64,000 bases of DNA. It comes from Lutjanus erythropterus (Eukaryota; Chordata; Actinopteri; Lutjaniformes; Lutjanidae). The notes under the pieces are model-generated. The model was given only the letters and a program-made list of their open reading frames with translations, did no database searches and was not told the DNA's origin. Made by a program: the position numbers and the translations under genes. Below are positions 25,376 to 35,515 of this stretch, in pieces; the first letter of the stretch is position 1; each line of letters starts with the position of its first letter. Location: the NCBI GenBank assembly GCA_020091685.1, contig CM034613.1, forward strand, positions 6,936,864 to 7,000,863, read 5' to 3'.

Positions 25376-28300
25376 ACTGGAGTGCTTAAGGATAGCACTG
25401 CATTTTCATAACTCCATTGGACATGTTGATATTATAAAGGACTCAAATAATTCATAAGGTTGTGTAGTAACACTATCTTAAGCTGTGCATAAGACTGTCA
25501 TTACACTTTCATAATCATGTCATGACACCTGCTGTTATCCGTAGCTGGCCGGCTAGCTAGCCACCTAATTACCTGAGGTAGTTCTGGGGTGCCAGGAGCA
25601 AATCAGGACAAGAAAACCACCTCAGTACTGTATTCCCTGTCATTAAAGTGGCTACTGTCAGTTTAAGAGGCTGTGCTTGGTCCAGCTGGGATCTCCAGTT
25701 CAGCCAGTTAATGTCAAATTATCATAACAAAGACATTATTGACTTGATTAATGTCAAGTTATCACAGTGAAGACATCTCTTGCATCTCATCTTTGCATTA
25801 AAGATCACATAGTTGACCAAATGGCATAAACATTTGTAGCAGGGGGAATAGAGAGAGTCAGGCACAATTGGCCAATCAGGAGGAGAGCACTGGAGTCAGG
25901 TACAATGGGCCAATCAGGAGGAGAGCACTGCAGTTGTTAAGAGGCCATGAAGCACAGGTGTGTAAGCCTCACTCATGCTCCTGAAATCACTCTGGTGCAC
26001 ATGCTCCTCTGATAAGCCAAACAAATCCTGTTCTGAGATTATTTGTTTTTAAGGGTAATGTAGGGGTGCAAAATGCACCCTGAGGTATTTTATTTGTATA
26101 TAGCATGTAAATATAGAAACTGTAAACATGTGGGTCTGCCAATAATTTATTCTTTCTTTGTAAAGTGTCCTAACAATCCTACAGTAGTGCCAGGGGCAAG
26201 GTATGAGAATGCCTCCTTATTATCAAGCATTGTTTGCATGTCTGTAGCCTGAGATTTAACATCAGCTTTGTTAAATTTACAGGGAAAAGTGCTGGTTGCC
26301 GTTTACGGCCTACTATTATATTTGGATTTAGTTTTTTAGCAGTTGGAGTACATGGCTAACTTATAGCTCTGCTTTTCTGTTGCAGTGCTGCAGCTGGTGT
26401 TGGCCTTCGGTCACAGGAGCAGCTGGTGCAGTGGGAGTTCACCTGTCGATTTGTGGTGTTATCCTTTAAGGTTTGCTGTGGCACTGGTATTAGTTTGGGT
26501 GTGTTTCTGTTGGGGTAAAGAGGGTTTACTTTGTTTTCTAGTTTTGGCATTTAAATATATCTTTGTTTTGTTCACATGTAGTATACTGCCAGTGCACCAG
26601 CCTGCTGACCGGTGTGCCCACACCACCTGCAGAGAGATATTTGACCTTTTAACCTTTTTAAATTTGATGTTAGCGACCCTCCACCGTAATAAAATAGCCT
26701 GTTACGGCATTTTGACCCACACTGACTGTTTGCTTCGTCATTGAAGTTTGCCTGTGTGTAATTTTTAGCTGAGTGTCACACATTCATGCAGACATTCATG
26801 ATCATGACAGGCACCATGATTATGACATTGTAAAGTGTCTTATGCACACCCCTTCAAATAAAGAGTTAGTGTGTGTGTTTGCCATTGCAAATTGCATATT
26901 GCCTCCATCTTGCATGTGTGTATTTGTATTTACCAAGCTGACGAGCTGAGAGAGGGTCATCCCCACTCGAACCATCACCTTCTCCTCCCAGTAACGAGCT
27001 GGTCGGACTTTCATGTTGTAATTCTCGAAGAGCTTCTGATGGAGCCTCCGCTCTGTTTCCGAGGCCCCTGGATGAAAGGGTGGATGCAAAGAGACAGAAA
27101 GTGATGAGGGATAAAATGATATCTAATGAACCAAGAGCCACAGTCATCTGAAAAAAAAGAAATGAGTAGCAGAGAATGGTGAAATGGAGAAAAACTGTAG
27201 GGCAACAAAGAAATAGGGAAAAACAAAAATGTTTTACTCTTTTGATCACGTGTGAAATGTGTTAATTTTATCATTTGAATTTACTTGAAGTATAATTATT
27301 GAGGAAACATCAGTTACAATTTATTCAGACCTCTGTAGGTCATCATGCTGACAAGGAAAGACAGCAAACATTCTCCGAAGTCCTGTTGTCATCACCGACA
27401 TGATCTGTGTCTCCCTGTACTTGCAGTTGATTGGTGTGTAGACACGTGTGTGTCTGACTTCAGGATGTTGTCAGCTCAGTTCAGTTAATCTCTCTTTCAT
27501 CCTTGTGAAAACCAATTGAAAAGTGTGAGATTTTCCTTCCAACCGACTCTTAAAATAAAGTTTTAACACCAAATTTCAATTAAAAATTTGGTCTCTTCCT
27601 TTTCTCCCCATGTGCTACCACAGTTCATTTTGTTTTGTTGTTTTTCCTTTTTCCAGTTCTGATGATAACTTGCTAGAACTTCCTATCATTGGTCCAAAAG
27701 TCCTAGTCTCAGGACACCAGACAATCAGATATCTGGCCAACTACATTGTTCTGGGATTTCTACATGCAAGGTAGCTGCCTGAACAACAGCAAGTACAGCT
27801 GCTAACAAAAGTGGGCCCCTTACATTTTTTCAAGGACATGCCTTCCAGGAAACAATGTTCTGCTCCTGTTCTCCTCAGTATATTCACACCATGTCACCCT
27901 CCTAGTATGAAGGGCTGCCCTGAAGACTTTGAGTTGGCTTGGCAATGGAGGTTTTGTTTAAAACTCTCTAATCAATTCTACCCAGTTTTAGCAACGATTA
28001 CTGGGAGATTGTCCTCAGCTTATATTGAGTGAAGCATTTACAGACCGGCTTGTGAGTCTACAAAAGTCTGAACCATCTGCCCCCAAATTTTCATACTAAA
28101 AGCAAACCGAACCTTGGTTCAATCTGATGCTGACTGAGATCACCTCTTGCATTTGGACCAAGGCTTGGCTAATTTTTAGTTCAGATCAAACCAGATAAAC
28201 AGAAAGTCTGGAAGTTTTATTGTTTAATTAAGAATAATTCTAAAGCAAAATGTAAGAGAAAGAAAGCGGAACAGATGCAGAGCTAGAACAAGAATAAACG

Positions 28301-30445
28301 AACCCTAAGTGGAAAAGACCAGAGCTATTAAAATGAGATGAAGTACAAGATAACCAAAGCATATGACACATGCTACTGACACCTAGACTGCAGCATGTTT
28401 GTTCTTAGCGGATCAGTGAGCCGGGCACACAGTGGTTAGAGGTTCAATTCCCACTGGATGACCCAGGCTAAAAATAAACTGTGTGCTGGTGGCTTACTGA
28501 TGCTTTTCTGACTCAGATTCTAATTTATCTAATTCATCATGCAAAGTGCATATTATTACTCGTTGATATGAAAAGAAATACTTGAGACACGTGGAATAAA
28601 TGTATTATTCAAGGAGATTTAGTTCATCTGGCAGAGGAACCTCGTCAACAGAAATGAGGCTGTATTAATTACCAGTGAAGCAGCTACAGTGTGCCATTAC
28701 ATTTTAAGTATTTAATAATTAGCAGAATTTAGCGCTCTGTGCGATGACAGGCATCTCCAAAAATGTGTGTCAATTACTACTGATGATGGACTGGCTTTCA
28801 GTCCAAATATGTGACAAAACAACACGTTGAAAAGGCCGAGAAGGACAGACAGGGCACGCAAAAGAAGCAGTCAGCAGGGCAGGTGCTGTACGATGGGTAG
28901 CAAAGGTGACTGAGCTAATGTAATTGATATGCAGCAGGGGAATGGGATCAAAGGGATGTCTGGGATACCAGCTCCATCAGGGACAAAAATAGACTCTGAT
29001 TAACAAACAATGATGTGTTAATATGATTCATTATATGTTCCAGAGCTGGACAGTATAGGGTTGTTGATTGTCACGTGGAATAATAGGCATCTTTGACAGG
29101 ACGTAGAATAAAGACTTCTTTCCGCTGGGATTTCCCCCTCTGCGTCTCCTGTTTCATCTCTCTCAGTCCTGTTGCTGCTGGCTCCCCTCATTGGGGAAAT
29201 ACGGTTGTAAAATCGCCCCGGTTGTAGGTTAGAGTGGACAGGAACAATACACCACAAAACTCTGTGGAGGTCACCAGCCGGTGCATGGCAGGTTTTGCTT
29301 TCCACTCTCACTGTGGGGTCGCAGGGTCAAAGTCAAAGCTCCTCAGCTGAGCTCAGATAAGAACTAGTCATCGCAAATCAATTCTAATTCTGAATTTGCC
29401 CCCCCCCCCCAAAAAAAAACCCAGTGGAAGTGGAATCAATACCAATTTAACTGAACTGACAGAGTGCAGTAGCTGTGAGATTCTATTATCTGATCATACT
29501 GTAGCCATCTTGAGTATAAATGCCTTAATATTTAAGTGTATGCTTGCAACCAGAGGTGGCAAGGATTATCTTTTGAGCGGCCCAACAGGATACATGTACA
29601 TTAGGAGTGTTAGGACAGACAGAGGAATGGGAACACTGCACCACAGGTCGCCAACAAGCACAGGGCAACTGTTTGTTTTCCAAGCACAATGCAGGGTCAA
29701 GGGTCAAAGTCAAAGGCAGCCAAGCATTTTTGTTTTTCTTTCTCTCCTTTTCTTTCCATCTCTTTCTGTCCCTGTAAAGTTCATCATGTACACTGTAAAT
29801 ATAAACTATTTGTTTTAACTTAGAATAGTAAGCATCTGGGCAGCGTTAAAATTTTAAGTTGACTGAATTTAAAAAGACAAGTTGAGGTAATTTTGTAGTT
29901 ATAATTTTCTCAGTTTGAAACTTTAACGATGCATGCCGGGAAGCCTACTAATTTGCTGGTCATGTTTCCTTAGAAACTTAATTTAATGAGCTGATCAAAC
30001 TCAGTACAGTACACTCATTCAACTCATCTTTTCAAGTCAAAAGACATGAACTGAATGCTCTGAAGTGTTCTGAAAAGTTTTCTTGACATATTTAGGTTAA
30101 GTTAATGAGAAAAGATTAGTTGATTCCACCAAATTCCTGTATTGTTTTCTGACAGTGTACATCTTTATTTAAAAGATGCAGGAGCAATATATTTCTTTTG
30201 TTTTAGATTAAACAAATTCTGATTAAGGGAAACATTCATGCTCATGTTAGTTTTGGCTTTTTTTTTTCTTGAAAATGTTAAAATATCCGTTTATGTAAAA
30301 CTAAAAAAAATCTGAGAAAACATTTCGTCATTTGAAATGACATTAAACAAGAATTCTATAAAATGTCCTTACCGGTAAAGGTGAGACAAATGCAGCTGCA
30401 TATGATGATAAATATGTTCATCTTCACAGGAATGTTCATCCTCAT
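10804..30445 (-). CDS. chrnb1l: Muscle nicotinic acetylcholine receptor beta-1-like subunit, complete, 12 exons
   Basis: This is a Cys-loop (pentameric ligand-gated) cation-channel subunit that should act in the postsynaptic muscle membrane. Exons (minus strand): 30373-30445, 27067-26934, 25153-25109, 24677-24568, 22529-22421, 22218-22071, 21365-21180, 19629-19406, 19315-19140, 19054-19025, 11773-11635, 10944-10804. All are bounded by AG/GT and sum to 1515 nt, giving 504 residues and a TAG stop; the human beta-1 precursor is about 501. Visible parts: signal peptide 1 to about 24, extracellular domain, Cys-loop Cys154-Cys168 with glycosylation site Asn167, TM1 about 242-264, TM2 272-292, TM3 305-327, cytoplasmic loop with Tyr386, TM4 463-487. 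The paired cysteines of alpha subunits are absent. It resembles beta-1 ([20 protein letters not shown]-terminal DPFP) more than neuronal beta-2/3/4. It lies about 5 kb downstream of chrnb1 on the same strand. The chrnb1l name is inferred from the zebrafish paralogue. Confidence 0.9.
10956..10986 (+). repeat. (AC)n microsatellite abutting the last chrnb1l 3' splice site
   Basis: About 15 AC units. On the transcribed strand this is (TG)n, ending only 11 nt before exon 12 (TG tract, ATTCCCTCCAG, exon). Confidence 0.95.
11635..11773 (-). CDS. chrnb1l: chrnb1l exon 11: amphipathic MA helix before TM4
   Basis: The 139-nt exon encodes [18 protein letters not shown], then [20 protein letters not shown] and QDTDDT. 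The second half is the amphipathic MA helix that hangs below the channel in nicotinic receptors. The acceptor is TTGAAG and the donor GTGAGA. A 7.25-kb intron separates it from exon 10. Confidence 0.9.
13580..13860 (+). repeat. Pyrimidine-rich (CTT/TTC)n low-complexity tract
   Basis: Irregular runs of TTCTTCTTCT and CCTCCTCTTC. They create long Ser/Leu/Phe-rich open frames on the plus strand that are not genes. Confidence 0.85.
14081..14443. mobile_element. hAT-like non-autonomous element
   Basis: The left end GGATTCCCAAAGTGTGGG and the right end AAGTTTGGGAACAGCTGGG are inverted copies. The CCCAAAGTGTGGGC...GGCCCCCTGGTGGGCC pattern is a repeat common across fish genomes. The class assignment is by resemblance. 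Confidence 0.6.
16875..17100 (+). repeat. Teleost repeat copy (AAGTAACTTAAGTACAAATA...)
   Basis: Plus-oriented relative of the 1915-2605 repeat, with ACTTAAGTACAAATACT, TACTTTACTCGAGTATTT and TACTTTCTACTCCTTACATT. Confidence 0.65.
19025..19054 (-). CDS. chrnb1l: chrnb1l exon 10: 30-nt microexon in the cytoplasmic loop
   Basis: An 85-bp intron separates it from exon 9. A pyrimidine-rich TTTTTTCTCAG acceptor precedes 30 nt encoding FNVGEEILR (split Arg codons at both ends), then a GTCAGT donor. The result, [11 protein letters not shown], aligns with the vertebrate beta-1 segment RFQPE...DLRR. In chrnb1 the same residues are part of one longer exon. The length is a multiple of three, so inclusion or skipping both keep the frame. 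It was missed by ORF length alone and found by joining the phases. Confidence 0.8.
19075..19180 (+). repeat. Source copy of a block repeated at 20826-20957
   Basis: This interval spans the exon 9/intron 9 junction of chrnb1l. It shares TTGTTACACTTTGAGTC and CCTGCCTCTCCAGGGTA with the second copy in intron 7. Confidence 0.6.
19140..19315 (-). CDS. chrnb1l: chrnb1l exon 9: first part of the TM3-TM4 cytoplasmic loop
   Basis: The exon encodes [15 protein letters not shown] through [12 protein letters not shown] and IPWRGR. The Glu-Tyr-Phe motif (Tyr386) aligns with the beta-1 tyrosine known in mammals as an agrin/MuSK-dependent phosphorylation site (EYFIRKP). At 176 nt it matches the chrnb1 exon exactly in length, although most loop residues differ. 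Confidence 0.92.
19406..19629 (-). CDS. chrnb1l: chrnb1l exon 8: TM2 pore helix and TM3
   Basis: The 224-nt exon encodes [17 protein letters not shown] (the TM2 channel-lining helix), [11 protein letters not shown]3, and ends [19 protein letters not shown]. The intermediate-ring Glu (GEK) is present. The position-9' gate residue is Ile280 rather than the near-universal Leu. The acceptor is CTGCAG and the donor GTGAGG. Confidence 0.94.
20093..20262 (+). repeat. Fish interspersed repeat, copy in chrnb1l intron 7
   Basis: Homologous to 41528-41690 in chrnb1 intron 9. Shared strings include GTGTCTAGA/CATGTCTAGA, CCAGACC, AAAGATCTTGC, CTAACCAAGT, TTTTNTGTCCCT and TTGTCAC(T/A)TTATAAA. Confidence 0.6.
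20626..20652 (+). repeat. (TACTG)n pentanucleotide microsatellite
   Basis: About five tandem TACTG units in chrnb1l intron 7. Confidence 0.85.
20826..20957 (-). pseudogene. Vestigial duplicate of the chrnb1l exon 9 end and donor site
   Basis: Shares TTTTTGTTT...CCTTATATAAC, TTGTTACACTTTGAGTC and CCTGCCTCTCCAGGGTA with 19075-19180, including the last codons of exon 9 (PWRGR). The donor GT is gone (reads GGCAGGGAAGG), so it cannot act as the original exon end. Confidence 0.55.
21180..21365 (-). CDS. chrnb1l: chrnb1l exon 7: loop C region and TM1
   Basis: The 186-nt exon encodes [30 protein letters not shown] and the TM1 segment (about 242-264) with its conserved proline, then FYLPPGAG. There is no adjacent Cys pair in loop C, so this is a non-alpha subunit. 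The usual Asp before the TM1-TM2 turn (LPPDAG) is Gly here. Confidence 0.93.
21395..21840 (+). repeat. Interspersed repeat block, copy 1 (chrnb1l intron 6)
   Basis: Order of motifs: TTGGAGCACTGTGC, GCTAAATGTTAGCTA, ACATGCTCACATTG, ATAGTTTAGCTTCTTAGCATG, then AAGCCTGGTTC, TTGCTCATGGTGGGAATT and CTCTGTAAATATTATAAA. The same order occurs at 22745-23232. The second half resembles a LINE-type 3' tail abundant in fish. Confidence 0.65.
22071..22218 (-). CDS. chrnb1l: chrnb1l exon 6: Cys-loop and loops B/F
   Basis: The exon starts [12 protein letters not shown], giving the second Cys-loop cysteine (Cys168) and the conserved Asn-Cys-Ser glycosylation site. It runs through [12 protein letters not shown] to ENAFT. 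The donor ACGG|GTTGGT fits the consensus poorly at +3 to +5. The paired codon is completed correctly by exon 7, giving TENGEW. Confidence 0.9.
22421..22529 (-). CDS. chrnb1l: chrnb1l exon 5: strands up to the first Cys of the Cys-loop
   Basis: The 109-nt exon encodes [20 protein letters not shown] through [14 protein letters not shown], with the first Cys-loop cysteine (Cys154). The acceptor is CTTCAG. The donor CAG|GTGCTG is weak beyond the invariant GT. Intron 5, which follows, is about 200 bp. Confidence 0.92.
22745..23232 (+). repeat. Interspersed repeat block, copy 2 (chrnb1l intron 4)
   Basis: Direct-orientation relative of 21395-21840. It ends TTCTGCCTGTTAAAAGGGAG, TTGCTCATGATGGGAACTG, AATAATATTATAAAGATGAC and AAATAAAATTGAGTTT, the usual tail of this family. 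Confidence 0.7.
23395..23640 (-). repeat. Degraded DNA-transposon-like repeat
   Basis: GGTCTCCCTTGTGCCACCAA, CAGTTCTGACCCACTGAGGC and CACTGCAGACCAGGCACACC resemble a widespread fish repeat. It lies in chrnb1l intron 4; no intact frame. Confidence 0.45.
24568..24677 (-). CDS. chrnb1l: chrnb1l exon 4: loop D Trp and strand beta-3 region
   Basis: The 110-nt exon begins AWSDYRLSW, which includes the conserved tryptophan of the complementary (loop D) face. It ends in [10 protein letters not shown] before a phase-2 donor, GTGAGT. Most family members have Glu or Asp where this protein has Ala immediately before the Trp. Confidence 0.92.
25109..25153 (-). CDS. chrnb1l: chrnb1l exon 3 (45 nt)
   Basis: This 45-nt exon encodes [16 protein letters not shown] 45-nt third exon at this place is a hallmark of nicotinic subunit genes. 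The acceptor is CTACAG and the donor GTACGA. The mammalian beta-1 equivalent is NEKDEEMSTKVYLDL. Confidence 0.93.
25324..25374 (+). repeat. (TG)n microsatellite, about 25 units
   Basis: Uninterrupted TG run in chrnb1l intron 2. Confidence 0.97.
25855..25930 (+). repeat. 38-bp tandem duplication containing GGCCAATCAGGAGG
   Basis: Two near-identical 38-bp units, 25855-25892 and 25893-25930, differing at only two or three positions. Each holds a CCAAT box string. They are in chrnb1l intron 2. Confidence 0.9.
25931..26933. other. chrnb1l intron 2, LTR-like or unassigned sequence
   Basis: Open frames such as 26385-26744 have no domain. CCACCGTAATAAAATAGCC near 26690 includes an AATAAA-type string and the stretch could be an LTR remnant, but no pairing end was found. 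Confidence 0.3.
26934..27067 (-). CDS. chrnb1l: chrnb1l exon 2: N-terminal helix and first strand of the ligand-binding domain
   Basis: The exon encodes residues 25-69, containing [11 protein letters not shown] and [16 protein letters not shown], the standard beginning of a mature nicotinic subunit. The acceptor follows TTTCATCCAG and the donor is GTAAAT. Its length of 134 nt matches exon 2 of the neighbouring chrnb1 exactly. Confidence 0.92.
27068..30372 (-). other. chrnb1l intron 1, no gene recognised
   Basis: Contains unassigned non-repetitive DNA at about 28500-29000, a short tRNA-like/SINE-like string at about 28430-28475, and a CACTGT-type element at 29791-30157. Confidence 0.5.
29791..30157. 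mobile_element. CACTGTAAA-type non-autonomous element
   Basis: Begins CACTGTAAATATAAACTATT and ends with ACAGTG. The interior shares AAGTTGACTGAATTTAAAAA and GATGCATGCCGGGAAGCC-type strings with the copies at 7429-8260 and 61155-61957. Confidence 0.6.
30373..30445 (-). CDS. chrnb1l: chrnb1l exon 1: signal peptide
   Basis: The exon encodes a short basic start and a hydrophobic stretch ([17 protein letters not shown]), as expected for a secreted or membrane signal sequence. It ends at a good donor, CCG|GTAAGG, leaving one base that completes the Gly codon of exon 2. Several in-frame ATGs are possible: 30472, 30463, 30445, 30439 and 30421. An in-frame TAA lies just upstream of the first. I chose 30445 because it has A at -3 and leaves a normal-length signal peptide. 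The true start is uncertain by up to 9 residues upstream or 8 downstream. Confidence 0.7.
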
Positions 30446-33400
30446 CTTCTCTTGTGCAATCATGACAATCATGGCATCTTACACTTTCATCTGTCAATCA
30501 AAGGCCCGACTCTTCGCTATATCGGTACGTTGACCGTCCGCACCCTCACCTGGAGTCTAGATGGAACGTCCTGGAATGACACGCCTTTCCAACTTAGACA
30601 TCTACATGCACACCTTCAGCAGAATGGCAGCTAGTTGGAACCTTCAGCAGCGTACACTGTCCCTGTCCTGTGCCTTCGTCTCTCTGTGGCCATGGCTCCA
30701 TGGGTGAAACCACGGTCTGATTGGGTGCGCGTGCTGGGAGTGACGAGAGGGCGGAATGTGTTTGTACTGGGAAGCCTGTGGGGCAGGCACCTGTTGGTGC
30801 TCACCAATCTGAGGTTAGCACTGTGGGGATGGTGGGTGGGAGGAATGGCAATGGACTAGGGGTTATGACAATGGAGATATTTTTGGGGGGAGAACAAGCG
30901 AGCAGGGTGGAGCGTGGAGTTGATTGTGGGGGTTGACTTTCTCTGTGGACGAAGAATGATTGGCGGTCGTTTGGAGATGAAGTGGTTAATAGGTGGCATG
31001 TCCTGCTCATTTCACTTTTAATGCCTTCTTTATTCTGTAACTGACCTCTCTTCCTGATCTCCCTTCCTGTTAACGCAGATCTCCACAACCTTTTTCATCC
31101 ATTGAAGCATTTATTCATTCACCCTTCAAGTCACTTGAAAGCCCAGGGCATCTCTTACCTAGATATAAATTGGGAAACAGGCTGAGCAGTTTGGCATGAA
31201 CAAGCAAATTGAGGGGTGGGATTATGACAATATCACATGGATCTGACCTGGGACAACTGTATCAACTCTGGCTGGGATTTTTTATACAGGCAAAAAGATC
31301 AAATAATCACATAAAAATGGGGGGCTTTAGGCGCACAATGACTGTAAGTAACAGGAATTTTCAACCCTTTCTCCTCCCAGGTTGACAAATACCAACGCTG
31401 CTTAGTCACGCTGCTTTGAGTCCCACGCAGTTGTTCAAGTTACCCTTTAGCATCTGTACGAGATGCTGCCAGGAAGTCCTTTTAACATAGTAGTTAAAGT
31501 AGTTTAGTTGTTTTGGAAAAGATCAAGGTTTGAGTTTTAAAAAAATATATTATATTATGTGATGTAACATCCATGATGCATGTAATTGTTATGTAACATC
31601 AAACTTTAGATAAGGTTGACTTGGTTTCACATGGGAGGTCCTGTGTTTGAGTGAAAATCTGCAGGATGAAGTTGCTGAAGCAGAGTTGAGAATTACGAAA
31701 ACTTCTTGGCAGGAGCAGTGAGGTGTTGTCGATAGTGATAGAGAGAGGTCTTATAGGATTCATGAGTTTGAGCGAGGAAAGAGCAACTCAGTCTTGCCGA
31801 TATTGAGTTTGAGGTGAGCTTGAGGCAAGAAAAGATAAAGCATGTCAAATAAGATATAAAAATAAAGATGGATGTTGTTGCTTAGAAATAGTGAGGGAAG
31901 TTCTGAGACGTGAAGGCTACAAGTGTTATGATCGATGAGGTGAAGGCCGTGAGGGAACTCTGGATTCTGCTGCTTCTTGGATCCTTCATGTTGCTTTTTA
32001 TGAAATTGATGTTACACAAGATAAGAAATACTCACCTTACTCCCATAACCAAGTCTTTCTCTACTCTCTATTACCGCCTCTCTGTTGTATCCAAGTCATA
32101 CTGTCCTCTCTCTCTTTCATACTGCTCAGGGTTTCCAGTGCAAAAACACAAACAAGCCATAAATCAGACCCAGGTTGAGAGTTGAGAGAGGGAAAATGTC
32201 TCTGAGTTGCCCTCCTGCATGCCGCCGCTACCAGTAAATACATCAGTCAAAATGGCCTTGTGTTTTTTTTGTGTATCTGTCGAACAGCCCATCTCCCTAA
32301 TACTGCAGTTTCATGCAAGGTCAAAGTGTTGGATAATAAGCGGAGGATGGAAATGAGTGTGATTCAAACAATGCCACAGTCAGGTCTGTCATATTGAAGC
32401 ACTATCAGCACCGTCGCAGCAATGAGCTGCTGAGAATGACTGCAGACTTTGAGCCTTCAAATGCTTCAGCTCTCACTTCATACATGCATGAGTCAGGGAA
32501 GCCCATGCAGCAGTGTCCGGTAACCAGTGCCAGTGTGAGTGTGTGCTCGTGTGTGTTTGTGTGTGTAGGATTATTAAGGATTATTAATAGCAGAGCAGGC
32601 AGGTGACGGAGCGAGGGTCGCAACTCTCACGGCAGCATTCTCACAACAGATGGGGCCTTTGATATCCTCCCCTCAGATCTCTATTTAAAAAACAAAAACA
32701 GAATGAAAGTGCAAGATTAAAAGGGCAGGTGTGTTTTTGTCATGTGAGAGAAATAAAAAGGACATGTGGGGTGTGTGTATGTTTGTGAGAGGATTCGAAA
32801 TATCGATTTGGGGACACACTAAGGAATTTTCAAGTATTTTTTTATTTGTTTTCTAATAAATACACTGGGTGTTGAGTTCAGAATTGCTTTTGGCAAAGTT
32901 TGGAAAAGTGTGATAGGGTTAACAATTTATGTGTGTGCCATGTTTTGCTGTTATTATTTATTTGCATGTTTTTATTGGTGTGCTGTGCTGTTATTTAACC
33001 TTGTGTGTTTTTATATAACTTTACCTGGGTGGCTTTGCTTGTTTTTATTGTGTTTTGAGGTGTGTTTTTTTAAACAGTGGACTGAATTGTCATGACCCTG
33101 AAAAAGACACACCCACACCCCAGGGATGACCTAATTACCCAACAAGCGACAGGTGTGGGGGGACCCGATTGGATGCACTTTTATAGAGGCAGAGTGAAGC
33201 AGGAAGTGAGCATGTAGGTTGCAGCAGATGCTAAGCCAAGCAGCCCTTCTGAGAGCCAATAGCCACATCCATGTGAAGTGCAGCAAGGAGATGAGCAGCC
33301 TGCAGAGCCCGCCAACGCCATTCTACTTAGGCCTGGGTCAGCAGCATGGACTCTGGCCCAGGAAGATCGTGAGTGTCCTTGTGTATATAGTGAGGTGGAC

Positions 33401-35515
33401 ACAATGAGGCAGGTCAGGAGTGACACTATTGACACTACGATAGCAGTGGGGGAACACACTACCCGCCAGGTGTCTCTGCTCTTCTGCAGATCTGATGGTT
33501 GGAGCACTTCTTGGTCGGCGTGGGAGTCGTGCAAGGTTGAGTTGGCGTGACAACGAAGGGAAGGATGTGAAAAGTGGAGGAGTTGCTGCTTGGGATTGGA
33601 CAGCTTGATAGGGTTTTAGCGGACTGCCGAACAACTGTTCTTAGTATTTTAGCAACTAGGGACTGCATTAAATTGTTTTTAGTACAAGTGTTTATTACAA
33701 TTAAAAATATAAATTGATTATACCACCAATCACTACTGTTAAATTAAAAAAATCAATTACCTTTTAAGTTTTTATCCTCCTGCCTGCTAACTCTGCTCCC
33801 CTAATCTTTTGGCAGAACCTGTGACCCTGTTCAGGGTCTTAGGCTCTGTAAATTCCTAGGTGGCATTGTCAGTTTTAACTCAATTAAATTTCAAATTTTT
33901 TAAATTGATTTTGAAGCACACAGTGCTTAAGTTGTTGGGCCAGGCCACAAAAGTATTTCAGCATGTTCATAATTGACCCCTCCTAAGTCCCACTACTTTT
34001 GCTCTGTGCTCTACTAACAGTTGAACAAACCTGGTACTTTGTTTCTTACTTTTCTCTTTTTCCTGTAAAAGCAATATATAGTCACGTGTTAAATTAGCTA
34101 GCTAATGTTAGCAAAATGCTATCTAGTAACCTAATGACTGTTTGTATATTAACTTGCTTTATTGTTGTCCAAACTCTGTATGAATTTAAATGTATTAATA
34201 GTATATTTTTCTATGTGGGTGGGTGCATTCATGTATGCACATGCAGCATTCATGTGCACCCTCTCAACCCCGAAAAATAGGGCTCCCCCAAAAGCCATGG
34301 TGTAATTTTAACACTGGTCTGTGAGAAAGTGACACATTACGAGGCATGGGTCTCCGATATAATGGGAATTCCACAGGCTATTGGTGCAGCTGGTGAATTG
34401 AGTTGGCATGCTGCTCTGCACGGAACATGAAGAATATCATCCATGCAAAACCAGTGCCGAAAATACAAAGAGGATTACTATGGTTGCAGAAATATCCACA
34501 AAGCATGTGCCACACTCCAGCACATTCTGACACAGGGAAATGAAAAGCATTGCTTGCTCATTATAGCATCTGGTTTGTCTTGGTGTTTATTTGCGAACAC
34601 CACATATGAATATCCAACATTGGACGCCATACTCTTCTGGCCAAGAGTCCTGCTGTAGCTCATATATTAAAATACACACCAGTAGCTTAGATTTATGTAT
34701 TTATACACATTTCATGTACACAAGTACACTAACATTGGCTTGGTTGGTATATTTCATGCAATTAACAATGCTCTTGCACAGTTTTGCCTAGTTTGCATGA
34801 TCTATATCAATAGAGGCAACAAGACATTTTAAGGCAACAATACTGTGGCTGAAAAGCTCTTGTGTGCTGTTGCTCTTTCAGCCAAGAAATCTTAAGTTGT
34901 TCATTCATTTGCATTTACTTGAAAACCGTGGTTGACTGCAGACAAAACCTTGCAGGAATTCTTGAGAGCATGCAATCTTCAGCTGGCCAAACAACGTGCC
35001 ATCCTCTAAGGATAGGTAGAATAAAGATACATGTCCTTCTGGTCAAGTATAATGTCCAAAAATTGACCTGGTGCTTCAAAATCGGTCTTGAATCTGCGAG
35101 GAACTGGTTACAGAGGACCTATGCTTCATGGGGTCATAGTCAGAGTATAAAATCACTGTCTTTGCCTTCCATATAGCCAAGACTGAAAATGATTTATTAG
35201 AGATTATAGTTTGAGATGATAATGGAATATTGTCAAGATGTATGTTAGCATTTAATACATCTATACAAGCAGTAAATGAAAAGAGCAACATCCTGACGTC
35301 ATTTGGGGTTTATCAGTCAAAGAAAGTAAATTAAATTGGCACTGCTTTCCAAGACACGAGGTGTTTTCTCAGTTGTTGGCACAATGGGCCAATGGTGACC
35401 TACACCCAGAGAATCATTTGGCAGTGTTATACAGTGATTTCTTCCTCCCTATTAGCTGAGCTTGTACAGTAAATCAGGATGAGTGTAGCTCAGGAGAACC
35501 AAATGTTCTTCTGCT
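30446..35515. other. Region between chrnb1l and chrnb1; should contain the chrnb1l promoter
   Basis: About 5 kb between the chrnb1l start and the chrnb1 stop. E-boxes CACCTG occur at 30547-30552 and 30788-30793, possible sites for myogenic bHLH factors, though such hexamers are frequent. The 30620-30950 stretch is relatively GC-rich. About 32850-33850 may be a composite element remnant. No extra gene is supported. Confidence 0.5.
35193..35198 (-). terminator. Possible chrnb1 poly(A) signal AATAAA
   Basis: TTTATT on the plus strand reads AATAAA on the minus strand about 320 bp past the chrnb1 stop. It is the first canonical hexamer I noticed downstream. No transcript evidence is available, so it is only a candidate. 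Confidence 0.4.

Noticed and set aside
28430-28475. tRNA-like B-box string GGTTCAATTCCC
   Set aside because: No A box at proper spacing and no cloverleaf; at most a SINE fragment.
33181-33668. Overlapping open frames on both strands between the receptor genes
   Set aside because: No domain, no consistent frame; the region looks like an old repeat.
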